Source of the DNA: JBDHTS01 sp044220535 | GTDB lineage: Bacteria; Pseudomonadota; Alphaproteobacteria; Micavibrionales; Micavibrionaceae | DNA: 46,638 nucleotides | Direction of reading: 5' to 3' | Assembly: GCA_044220535.1 (NCBI GenBank) | Contig: JBGAQU010000009.1 | Location: 1-46,638, forward strand | Part shown: positions 7,743 through 15,310 of the stretch, in pieces | Layout of the letters: every line of letters starts with the position of its first letter | Numbering within the stretch: position 1 is the first letter of the stretch | Notes under the pieces: generated by a model | Seen by the model: only the letters and a program-made list of their open reading frames with translations | What the model was told of the DNA's origin: nothing | Database searches by the model: none | Position numbers and translations under genes: made by a program

Positions 7743-8608
7743 TCAGGCCGCCATGGCTTTCTGGATCGCCTCGCCCAGCGCCGCAGGGCTGTCGGATACC
7801 ACGAATCCCGCGGATTTCATGGCCTCAACCTTGGCTTCCGCCGTGTCGTTGCCGCCGGAGATGATGGCGCCCGCATGGCCCATGCGTTTGCCCTTCGGCG
7901 CGGTCATGCCCGCGATAAAGCCGGCAATCGGTTTTTTCTTCTTCTGCGCCTTGTAGAATTCCGCCGCATCAGCCTCCGCCGTGCCACCGATCTCACCGAT
8001 CATCAGAATGCCCTTGGTTTAAACATCGGCCAGGAACATTTCCAGGCAATCGATAAAGTTGGTGCCGTTGACCGGGTCGCCGCCAATGCCGATGCAGGTC
8101 GTCTGACCGAGGCCCACAGCCGCCGTCTGCGCCACCGCTTCATAGGTCAGCGTGCCGGAACGGGAAACAATCCCGACCTTGCCGCGCATATGGATATGGC
8201 CGGGCATAATGCCGATCTTGCATTCGCCGGGTGTAATGACGCCCGGGCAGTTCGGGCCGATCAGGCGGCTTTTCGAACCCTGCAGCGCGCGCTTCACCTT
8301 CACTGTCCAGAACCGGAATGCCTTCGGTGATGCAGATGATCAACGGAATCTCCGCATCGATCGCCTCCAGGATCGCATCCTGCGCGAAGGGCGGCGTAAA
8401 TCACGGTCGCATCACGCAGGTTTTTCCCGCGCGTCACAACCGTATCGAAAATCGGCGTCAGGTAACGCTTCGTCCCGCCTTTACCCGGCGTAACGCCCCC
8501 CACCATCTTCGTGCCGTATTTAATGGCTTGTTCAGTATGGAATGTGCCCTGCGAGCCCGTAATGCCCTGGCAGATGACTTTGGTATTCTTATTGATAAGG
8601 ACGGCCAT
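7743..8608 (-). pseudogene. sucD: succinyl-CoA synthetase alpha subunit, disrupted
   Basis: SucD binds CoA and carries the phospho-histidine in the ADP/GDP-forming step of the TCA cycle. The gene is recognisable over full length: the N-terminus has GITGSQGTFHTEQAI and VGGVTPGKGGT, the middle has IICITEGIPVLD and SRLIGPNCPGVITPGE, then SRSGTLTYEAVAQT and GIGGDPVNGTNFID, and the C-terminus has MIGEIGGTAE and KRMGHAGAIISGG with the active-site His. It is not one open frame. Reading 5' to 3', a 2-base loss near 8390-8396 follows VIYA, a second 2-base loss near 8300-8306 follows PVLD, and an in-frame TAA occurs at 8019-8021 where family members usually have Glu or Asp before TKG. The stretch just before the first shift is also unusually divergent. 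Either the gene is decayed or this stretch has sequencing errors. The partner sucC is intact about 3 kb upstream. Confidence 0.88.
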
Positions 8609-8710
8609 GGAAAACTCCGGGTGCGGGAAATGACGACAAAAATGACGCTCTCAATTTGTACGCAAGCATTATGAAGAAAGCAACCCGTACAGTGCAGCAA
8701 CGCTCAGGGA

Positions 8711-8738
8711 TTGACACATTCCATATTTTTGATTTATG
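8711..8738 (+). promoter_or_regulatory. promoter of the small secreted protein gene
   Basis: A perfect TTGACA (8711-8716) is followed after 16 bases by TTATGT (8733-8738). The predicted transcript starts about 20-25 bases before the ATG at 8767, leaving room for the AGGGAG Shine-Dalgarno. Confidence 0.6.
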
Positions 8739-8766
8739 TCATCTCCATCAATTAGGGAGACCTACT

Positions 8767-9072
8767 ATGCTTCATAAATTAAGCACTTCTGCTGCCACTG
8801 TTCTTTTTGCCTTCGGAATGGCATCGGCGCACGCACAGGAAGAGGCCACCATTCAGGAATTTGTTGATGTTATCACCACGCCTTGCAAAGCTCAGGATCA
8901 AGGATTGGATGCTTTTAAAGAATGTGCATTGAATCAGATCCTTGCTGCATTGCCTCATAATCCTGAAACAGGTGCGGATGGCTCGGTAACCCTGCCGATA
9001 TTTGCCTTATCTTCTGAAACCATCGCAGCCGTAGAACAAGCCTATAATCAGACCTTTCCGCATCCCAAGTAA
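8767..9072 (+). CDS. small secreted protein, hypothetical
   Basis: A 101-residue protein with a classical signal peptide (positive start, hydrophobic core, cleavage after SAHA at about residue 20). The mature part is about 80 residues, with two cysteines (CKAQ and ECAL, about residues 41 and 54) that could form one disulfide. The ATG at 8767 was chosen over an earlier in-frame start because it follows an AGGGAG Shine-Dalgarno and gives a proper signal peptide. It is transcribed divergently from sucD and convergently with the S49 peptidase gene, and ends before a perfect inverted repeat. The family is unknown. Confidence 0.7.
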   Translation: MLHKLSTSAATVLFAFGMASAHAQEEATIQEFVDVITTPCKAQDQGLDAFKECALNQILAALPHNPETGADGSVTLPIFALSSETIAAVEQAYNQTFPHPK

Positions 9073-9078
9073 AGCGTG

Positions 9079-9120
9079 CAAAGTCGTGCTATTTTATTTT
9101 TATCAAATAGCACGACTTTG
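9079..9120. terminator. perfect hairpin between convergent genes
   Basis: Two 16-base arms (9079-9094 and 9105-9120) are exact complements around a 10-base T-rich loop. The right end of each arm gives T/A tracts on both strands, and the element lies between two convergent stops. It is a likely bidirectional terminator. Confidence 0.7.
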
Positions 9121-9175
9121 AAGATTTAGCGCAACATATGCTATAGCAAGCGCGCCCTAAAATTTCAGCAGGTCA

Positions 9176-10177
9176 TCAACGAAATTGATATGGTCCCCAG
9201 ACGGTTTCCTGGCGAATCTCCTCTACGACACCCTCAACAATCGCCTGCGTGACTGTTTGGTTTAAATGACCGCCAAAGGCGCCCATGGCCGATGACAGCC
9301 ACCATGGAACATCCTGCCTGTCATTCACCAGGACGATATCGTCGCCGAATTTGGCGTGTAATACCGGCAGCATTTCGCCAATGCCATCCGTCAAACCAAG
9401 CGCTTTCGCCTCTTCACCCAGCCAGGCATCGCCACTGAAAATATTTGCCTGGGCATCTGGGTCTGTAGGAAGTTTCCCGTTACGGCATTCCTTGATCCAA
9501 TCTTTGAACAGTGTATGCATCTGGCCAAGTCGCCCTTTCATCCATTCAACATCTGCGGGATTTTCCGGCTTTAACGGATCCAGCCGGCGTTTATGATTAC
9601 CGGCTGTATAGGTTCGTGATTCAACACCCAGTGTTTTAGCAAGTCCGGCATATCCCATGCTTTCCGCGACAACGCCGATCGACCCCACCGTCGAAGTCTT
9701 GGCAGTGTAGATTTCATCGGCTGAGCATGCAATCCAGTAACCGCCCGAAGCTGCAATATCCTGCACAAAGGCATAAACAGGGATGTTTTTTTCCTTTGAA
9801 CGGCGCTGGATAAGATTGGCGATCAATTCACTTTGGGTGGGGGAACCTCCGGGAGAATTAACGTCCAGCGCAACGGCCACTGTTCCGGCCCTGTTAAAGG
9901 CGGCATCGATCTTGCGGGACAGGCTGTCAATACTCAGGGTATTCCCTCCACCAGAGAACAAGCTGCCTCCCCCGCCAGACGCGATGACTCCTTTCATATC
10001 AATGACGGAGACAATCTTGCCTGAAACAGGCGCTTTATCGTCATTGCCGGTAAAAACCATATGGCCAATGGCGCCCGCAGCCATGAGTGCAACGCCCGTG
10101 AAAATATTTCTCAGTCGAGAGCGGCTTTTTACGATTGTTACGGGTATGGGTTCCTGCTGCTGCGCCTGATCACTCAT
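9176..10177 (-). CDS. S49-family peptidase, SppA-like membrane-anchored protease
   Basis: S49 proteases of the SppA type cleave signal peptides or other membrane-embedded fragments using a Ser/Lys dyad. The protein has an N-terminal cytoplasmic segment, one membrane helix (about residues 26-45 from this start) and a periplasmic S49 domain. Landmarks are DVNSPGGSPTQS, VQDIAASGGYWIACSADEIY with the nucleophilic Ser in AASGG, the STVGSIGVV strand, and a Lys in HKRRLDPLKPENP at the position of the catalytic Lys of the short SppA form. The ATG at 10177 (MSDQ) is preferred because GGAGG lies 6 bases upstream; an in-frame ATG at 10195 would add six residues. It is transcribed divergently from the lytic transglycosylase-like gene at 10306. 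Confidence 0.87.
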   Translation of the reverse strand: MSDQAQQQEPIPVTIVKSRSRLRNIFTGVALMAAGAIGHMVFTGNDDKAPVSGKIVSVIDMKGVIASGGGGSLFSGGGNTLSIDSLSRKIDAAFNRAGTVAVALDVNSPGGSPTQSELIANLIQRRSKEKNIPVYAFVQDIAASGGYWIACSADEIYTAKTSTVGSIGVVAESMGYAGLAKTLGVESRTYTAGNHKRRLDPLKPENPADVEWMKGRLGQMHTLFKDWIKECRNGKLPTDPDAQANIFSGDAWLGEEAKALGLTDGIGEMLPVLHAKFGDDIVLVNDRQDVPWWLSSAMGAFGGHLNQTVTQAIVEGVVEEIRQETVWGPYQFR

Positions 10178-10305
10178 TATGTCCTCCATGTTCATATTAG
10201 GTCCTAAGGAAATAGATAATTGAAGTCAAGAAAGTAAACAAATTTGCATCTTATTGTAAAATTATGCTATTTTATTTTACAGAATAAATATCATGGTGAT
10301 ATGCA

Positions 10306-11214
10306 GTGAGCGTTTTATCTTATTTAAACAAAGAGTTATCAACACCTCTTACCGGAAGGATGGTGGGAGCCTGGCTATTGGCAGCCATGACCGGGTTTGC
10401 CGGAGCGGCCGGGGTGACCAAATACCAGGAAATCCATAACGAAAATATAGCGTCTGCAGATGTATCTGCACCCTCAAAAACAACCCATGTCTTTGTGCCG
10501 CCTTTGCCAGTTGAAAAACCAATAATGCCTGCCTTGAGCGCCTTGAAACTGGCCGCTGAAAAAACCCCGCTTCCCTTTAAATTCATGAAGCGCCTGGCCG
10601 AAGCCGAAAGCACCATGAATCCGAAAGCAAAAGCAAAAACAAGCAGCGCTTGCGGTCTTACCCAACTAACACCGGATGTAATCTATCCCTATCTTTTCAA
10701 ACATGGAGCAAGACACGGTTTTCAGGAAGCAGCTTTGATTGAGCGTACGCGTTTTAAAAGCGAGGACGGTGTCATCACGCTTAAATACGGATTGCACGAT
10801 GAAAATGATAAGGCCATCATCGACTCATCCTGCCAAAAACCTGATTTTTCAGCCATTATCGGTGCTGAATATATGTGGGACATTGTCGTCTATTTGCAAA
10901 ATGATCTGCATAAAGATCGCCTGCCTGCGGATGAAGCCTATGCAGGTTTTGTTTTTGGCAAAATTGGATCAGCGCCATTGATCGAAGCATTCAATAATCC
11001 TCGCGAACAGCATCATCCCGCAAAAGATCTGGTGTCAGCCCGTACCGTCAAAGCCAATCTCCGTTTCTTTTTCAAGGATCCCGAAAACAGGCGATACCCT
11101 AGAAGCGTTGCGGAGCTTAATGATATTTTGGAAGGAAAAATGGGTACGGAGGAATTACCGCACATCAAGCCCAGAAGCGATTATTCTTTCCAGGTGGCAA
11201 GTACACAACCCTGA
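10306..11214 (+). CDS. lytic transglycosylase-like (SLT domain) protein, membrane-anchored
   Basis: A 302-residue protein with an N-terminal hydrophobic segment (about residues 18-38), probably an anchor or uncleaved signal. It has an SLT-type motif at about 101-127: LAEAESTMNPKAKAKT followed by SSACGLTQLTP. The Glu in AES is the expected catalytic acid, and the S-x-CGLTQLTP pattern replaces the usual SAxGLMQ. The middle carries an unusual insertion with KHGARHGF and two cysteines. The C-terminal part (AGFVFGKIGSAPLIEAFNN) keeps the Y/F-GKIG-like pattern seen in goose-lysozyme-like transglycosylases. The start is GTG at 10306 because an in-frame stop lies three codons upstream. The gene ends exactly against the DUF2059 gene. 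Cleavage of peptidoglycan is likely but not proven from motif alone. Confidence 0.68.
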   Translation: MSVLSYLNKELSTPLTGRMVGAWLLAAMTGFAGAAGVTKYQEIHNENIASADVSAPSKTTHVFVPPLPVEKPIMPALSALKLAAEKTPLPFKFMKRLAEAESTMNPKAKAKTSSACGLTQLTPDVIYPYLFKHGARHGFQEAALIERTRFKSEDGVITLKYGLHDENDKAIIDSSCQKPDFSAIIGAEYMWDIVVYLQNDLHKDRLPADEAYAGFVFGKIGSAPLIEAFNNPREQHHPAKDLVSARTVKANLRFFFKDPENRRYPRSVAELNDILEGKMGTEELPHIKPRSDYSFQVASTQP

Positions 11215-11220
11215 TCAGGG
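11209..11220. repeat. palindrome containing two facing stop codons
   Basis: CCCTGATCAGGG is a perfect 12-base palindrome in which the TGA of the SLT-domain gene (11212-11214) and the TGA of the DUF2059 gene on the other strand (11215-11217) abut with no gap. Both proteins end in Pro-stop. It may simply be the consequence of two CCC-TGA ends meeting. Confidence 0.6.
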
Positions 11221-11664
11221 CTTCGGCATAGCGGCCTTCTGTTGCATCCGCGTCATCACAGCCGTCATCACCTGTTGCTGGATGAACGGCATGACATCCG
11301 CCATATAGGCCGGCATTTTCTTCAGCACCGACTGGCCCGTGGGCGAATTGTAGAATTTGCCCAGTTCCACCAGTTCCTGCTCTGTGAAATGCTTGGCCAG
11401 GCCTTCCAATACCGCTTTGTCCATCTTGTCGAAATCGAAACTGGATTTCATGGAATCGACGTCCGTCTGGCTCAACCCCACTTGCGGGTTCTTTACCATT
11501 TCATTCAGCATATCACCCACCATCTGGCGGCTGGACATGGTCTGGGCATAGGCCTTTGCGGCCTCAAGCCGTTGCGCATAACCGGGATCGGTTTGCGCCA
11601 TCGCGCCCTGGCTGACAACAGCAATGAGCGACACAGCGGCGAGCAGCCTGATTGTTTTGAACAT
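11215..11664 (-). CDS. DUF2059 family secreted protein
   Basis: A 149-residue protein with a clean signal peptide (cleavage after AMA, about residue 23) and a helical mature domain. The characteristic DUF2059 stretch is LAKHFTEQELVELGKFYNSPTG (about 89-110, split here by family convention at the FYNSPTG turn), followed by KKMPAYMADVMPF. The ATG shares its A with the last base of the sucC TAA stop (TAATG), so the two genes are probably translationally coupled. Its function in the envelope is unknown. It separates sucC from sucD, which are normally adjacent. Confidence 0.85.
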   Translation of the reverse strand: MFKTIRLLAAVSLIAVVSQGAMAQTDPGYAQRLEAAKAYAQTMSSRQMVGDMLNEMVKNPQVGLSQTDVDSMKSSFDFDKMDKAVLEGLAKHFTEQELVELGKFYNSPTGQSVLKKMPAYMADVMPFIQQQVMTAVMTRMQQKAAMPKP

Positions 11665-12842
11665 TACGCGGCCTTTGACGCCTTTTTGGTTGCCTCAACC
11701 ACTTTCTTCGCGGCATCGGCCAGGTTATCGGCGGGGATAATAGCCAAACCGGATTTCGCCAGGATCTCCTTGCCTTCCTTAACATTCGTGCCTTCCAGGC
11801 GCACGACCAGCGGCACGGTCAGCGACAATTCCTTCGCGGCGGCAATAATACCTTCGGCGATAATGTCGCATTTCATGATGCCGCCGAAGATATTGACCAG
11901 CACGCCTTTGACCTTTGGGTCGGCCAGGATGATTTTGAATGCCGCCGTCACGCGCGCTTTGTCTGCGCCGCCGCCCACATCCAGGAAGTTGGCGGGTTCG
12001 CCGCCATACAGTTTGATGATATCCATCGTGGCCATGGCCAGGCCCGCGCCGTTGACCATACAACCGATGTTCCCGTCGAGCGCGACATAGGACAGTTCGT
12101 GGTCCTTCGCTTCCTGTTCCTTCGGATCTTCCTCTGCCAGGTCGCGCATGGCAACCACATTGTCATGGCGGTACAGCGCGTTGTCGTCAAAATTCATCTT
12201 GGCATCCAACGCGATCACCTGCCCCGCCTTCGTCACCACCATCGGGTTGATTTCGAGCAGCGACGCGTCGAGATCAATGAAGGCTTTATAAATGGATTGC
12301 AGGAATTTAAGCGCCGATTTCTGCGAGTCGCCGGACAGGCCCAGCGAGAACGCCAGCTTGCGCGCATGGAACGGCTGCATGCCTGTCGCGGGATCGATGG
12401 ATACGTGAAAGATTTTCTCCGGCGTCTTATGCGCCACTTCCTCAATATCCATCCCGCCTTCGGTGGAGGCCATGAATGTCACGCGGCTTGTCGCGCGGTC
12501 CAGGACCACGGACAGGTATAATTCACGCGCGATATCGGCGCCTTCCTCGATATACAAACGGCTGACCTTCTGACCGGCCGGTCCCGTCTGGTGTGTGATC
12601 AGCTGCATGCCTAGCATGCGCTGCGCTTCCGCTTTTACCTGTTCAATGGATTTGACAACCTTGACGCCGCCGCCCTTGCCGCGTCCGCCCGCGTGAATCT
12701 GCGATTTGACCACCCAGACCGATCCGCCTAGCTTCTCCGCCCCGGCAACCGCCTCATCCACCGACATGGCCGGATAGCCTGTAGGAACCGCCACGCCATA
12801 TTGACGCAGCAACTGTTTCGCCTGGTATTCATGGATGTTCAT
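11664..12842 (-). CDS. sucC: succinyl-CoA synthetase beta subunit
   Basis: SucC is the ATP-grasp beta subunit that, with SucD, converts succinyl-CoA to succinate with nucleotide triphosphate formation. The 392-residue protein is of normal length and has the canonical start MNIHEYQAKQLL, the nucleotide-binding VVKSQIHAGGRGKGGGVK region (about 45-62), LEINPMVV (about 201-208), DVGGGADKARV and VNIFGGIMKCDIIAEG (about 320-335). The ATG at 12842 is preferred over an in-frame start 33 bases upstream, because the family begins at MNIHEYQ. It lies 62 bases downstream of mdh with a palindromic repeat in the gap. The SucD partner in this window is broken. Confidence 0.96.
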   Translation of the reverse strand: MNIHEYQAKQLLRQYGVAVPTGYPAMSVDEAVAGAEKLGGSVWVVKSQIHAGGRGKGGGVKVVKSIEQVKAEAQRMLGMQLITHQTGPAGQKVSRLYIEEGADIARELYLSVVLDRATSRVTFMASTEGGMDIEEVAHKTPEKIFHVSIDPATGMQPFHARKLAFSLGLSGDSQKSALKFLQSIYKAFIDLDASLLEINPMVVTKAGQVIALDAKMNFDDNALYRHDNVVAMRDLAEEDPKEQEAKDHELSYVALDGNIGCMVNGAGLAMATMDIIKLYGGEPANFLDVGGGADKARVTAAFKIILADPKVKGVLVNIFGGIMKCDIIAEGIIAAAKELSLTVPLVVRLEGTNVKEGKEILAKSGLAIIPADNLADAAKKVVEATKKASKAA

Positions 12843-12870
12843 CTGGATTACGCTCCGTTGGATTTTTGCC

Positions 12871-12896
12871 GTCATCCCGGCGAAAGGCCGGGATGC
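12871..12896. repeat. palindromic intergenic repeat, family 1
   Basis: The sequence forms a 9-bp stem (CATCCCGGC with GCCGGGATG) around a 5-base loop, between the mdh stop and the sucC start. The same core occurs twice near 41425-41542. There is no T-run, so it is a REP-like repeat or mRNA-stabilising hairpin rather than a terminator. Confidence 0.7.
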
Positions 12897-12904
12897 GTTT
12901 AAAC

Positions 12905-13861
12905 TTAAGCCGCTTTCACCTTGTCCAGGCTGGCCACCATCTCACGCACGGCGGCAACCGATTTGTCGAACATCGCCTGTTCTTCCTTGTTCAGTTGGAT
13001 CTCGACGATTTTTTCAACCCCGCCCGCACCAATCACAACCGGTACGCCGATATACAGGCCCTTGATGCCATACTGGCCATCCAGTTTCGCCGCACAGGGA
13101 AGAACGCGCTTCTTATCGCGCAGATAGCTTTCCGCCATCGCAATAGCGCTGGACGCCGGCGCGTAAAAGGCCGAGCCGGTTTTCAGCAAATTCACGATCT
13201 CCGCTCCGCCATCGCGCGTGCGCTGGACAATCGCGTCGATTTTCGCCTGCGTGGACCAGCCCATCTTGATCAGGTCGGGCAACGGGATACCCGCAACGGC
13301 TGAATAGCGCACCAGCGGCACCATCGTGTCACCATGGCCTCCGAGGACAAACGCATTCACGTCTTCCACCGAAACCTTGAATTCATCAGCCAGGAAATAA
13401 CGGAACCGTGCCGAATCCAGCACGCCCGCCATGCCGACAACCATATTGGCGGGCAGGCCCGATGCGCGCTGCATCACCTCCACCATCACGTCCAGCGGGT
13501 TGGTAATGACGATAACGAACGCCTTCGGCGCATATTTCTTGATGTTCTCGCCAACAGAATTGATGACGCCCGTGTTGATGCCAATCAAATCGTCCCGGCT
13601 CATCCCCGGCTTGCGCGGCACGCCGGCGGTCACGATCACGACATCCGCGCCCTTGATCACTTCGTAGCCATTGGAGCCTTCGATCTTCGCGTCAAACCCT
13701 TCGACCGGCGCGGCTTCCGCGATATCCAGCCCCTTGCCCTGCGGCACGCCTTCCGCCACGTCCACCAGCGCGATATCGCCCAGTTCCTTCATGCCCGAAA
13801 GAAGCGCCAGCGTTCCGCCGATCTGCCCCGCGCCGATCAGTGCGATTTTATTGCGTGCCAT
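12905..13861 (-). CDS. mdh: malate dehydrogenase
   Basis: NAD-dependent malate dehydrogenase of the LDH-like type interconverts malate and oxaloacetate. The 318-residue protein has the Rossmann motif GAGQIGG (10-16), the Asp of LVDV that fixes NAD, the mobile-loop TAGVPRKPGMSRDDL region (about 79-93) with the substrate-binding Arg residues, ITNPLDVM (about 117-124), the active-site GGHGDTMVPL (about 173-182), and a C-terminal helix. The length and motifs match alphaproteobacterial Mdh closely. It is the first gene of the mdh-sucC block. Confidence 0.97.
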   Translation of the reverse strand: MARNKIALIGAGQIGGTLALLSGMKELGDIALVDVAEGVPQGKGLDIAEAAPVEGFDAKIEGSNGYEVIKGADVVIVTAGVPRKPGMSRDDLIGINTGVINSVGENIKKYAPKAFVIVITNPLDVMVEVMQRASGLPANMVVGMAGVLDSARFRYFLADEFKVSVEDVNAFVLGGHGDTMVPLVRYSAVAGIPLPDLIKMGWSTQAKIDAIVQRTRDGGAEIVNLLKTGSAFYAPASSAIAMAESYLRDKKRVLPCAAKLDGQYGIKGLYIGVPVVIGAGGVEKIVEIQLNKEEQAMFDKSVAAVREMVASLDKVKAA

Positions 13862-13992
13862 GATGATGAATCCCGTCTTTTATGAAATGAATCGAACCGG
13901 GATGCAGTGTAGCATTTTGGAATGACTGTGCAAGTGCGATAGGTACATGTTGATTTGCTATCTGATCTGACAGAGCAATATATTCTGTCAAC

Positions 13993-15267
13993 TCAACCTG
14001 CTTTTTTCTTCAGCCCCAGAAACTCCAGCTGCCACTCCATATCCTTGACGCTCAAAGGAAAATCCGTGCCGCCTTTGGGATAAAGGAGTTCCGCAGGCTG
14101 CACCTGCCCTAGCGTTTGTTGCATCTGCAGGGCAAAGCGCATGGACAGGCCCGCCCGCCAGCACAGCGCCACGATTGGCTTCGGCGCTTTCAGGTCGAAC
14201 ACGCGGCGAATGCTGTCCGCATCCGTGCCGATCCTTAAAGCGATGGCGGAATACACGAAATCCGTGTCGCGCATGGCCAACGCGTCGGAGATTTTATCTT
14301 CATCCAGTTCGCCCTCCTTCGCCTCGCGCTTCACACGCTTTGAGGAAGACTCCCCTTCATGCTCAGCCTGCTCCGCCGCGAAGTCGAGGCGGCGTTTGAA
14401 CACGGCGGCGACCTCCTCGGTGGTTTCCTTGTCGAAATCCTTGCGGGCCAGCAGGATATCGCGCACCGCGTCGTCGGCGAATTCGGCCAGCGCCTTGACC
14501 ATAGCAGCAGGCAATTTCTTATGGCTCGCAATCGGTGTCTGCCATTCCGGATGGGTACGGGCCTTGTCGATGATCAGCTGCAGCGCGTTCTCCGCAATCT
14601 CCGCCCCTTCATTGCCAAGCAGGATGGTGTTCGCAGGAAGATCATAGGTGGACACCACCGCCTGCGAAACCGCCGCCGCCAACTTCGATCGCCCTGCAAT
14701 CGCGGAAATCGCCCAGTCCGCCGGATGCTTGCCGAGAATATCGATCAGGTCTTCATCTGAAAGCGCTGCGCAGAAACGCAAAATCGGTTCCGATACCTGG
14801 CGTTCTATATCCCGCGCCAGTTGCCCCACCACCTTCGGCGGCGCATGCGCGTGGTCGCGCAATGTGCTGGATAATGCCAGGCGGATTTTCAGCATTTCAT
14901 CCAGCGCCAGCGTGCCCAAAGCCTGCACCGCATAGGCATAAAGCTGGCTTTGTTGGTCGTTCGAAAGTTCAGGCAGCAGCGTCACCAGCCGGTCCGCCAG
15001 CGCCAGCCGGACATCGATATCCTTGTCCGTCGACAGAACCTTGGTCGCCTGCAACGGCATGTTCTTGTTTTTGGCGACAGCCAACCGCACCTTCGCGTCC
15101 GGATCATGCTCCGCCAGATAATACAGAATATCCTTGTTGGTCGCCCCGCTGCGCGCCAGGCTCTGCCGCTGCTTCAGCGTGCCATGCTGCGCTAGCGCCG
15201 TCTCCCGCGCCCGCCTTTCGGCGTCGGTCTCTTTTTTACCCAGGAATTTTTGCAGGATGCCAAGCAT
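13993..15267 (-). CDS. DUF2336 domain-containing protein
   Basis: A 424-residue, all-helical cytoplasmic protein typical of DUF2336, a HEAT-like repeat family common in alphaproteobacteria. Repeated units carry degenerate L..DPDAKVRLAVAKN, DIDVRLALADRL and LSDEDLIDIL patterns over residues about 30-240. The C-terminus has a shorter region ending in a basic Lys-rich tail. The ATG at 15267 (MLGILQKF) is preferred to an in-frame start five codons upstream. It lies downstream of zapE on the same strand. Known relatives include proteins of unknown function and some response-regulator-linked proteins; no function can be assigned here. Confidence 0.75.
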   Translation of the reverse strand: MLGILQKFLGKKETDAERRARETALAQHGTLKQRQSLARSGATNKDILYYLAEHDPDAKVRLAVAKNKNMPLQATKVLSTDKDIDVRLALADRLVTLLPELSNDQQSQLYAYAVQALGTLALDEMLKIRLALSSTLRDHAHAPPKVVGQLARDIERQVSEPILRFCAALSDEDLIDILGKHPADWAISAIAGRSKLAAAVSQAVVSTYDLPANTILLGNEGAEIAENALQLIIDKARTHPEWQTPIASHKKLPAAMVKALAEFADDAVRDILLARKDFDKETTEEVAAVFKRRLDFAAEQAEHEGESSSKRVKREAKEGELDEDKISDALAMRDTDFVYSAIALRIGTDADSIRRVFDLKAPKPIVALCWRAGLSMRFALQMQQTLGQVQPAELLYPKGGTDFPLSVKDMEWQLEFLGLKKKAG

Positions 15268-15310
15268 AGTACAGGGTACCAAGGGCTTGAGACAATGGAA
15301 AGGCGCTTTA

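Noticed and set aside
8015..8025. GTTTAAAC at the sucD stop as a possible cloning scar
   Set aside because: The same octamer also occurs naturally at the mdh end (near 12897), and a single base change from a normal codon explains the site.
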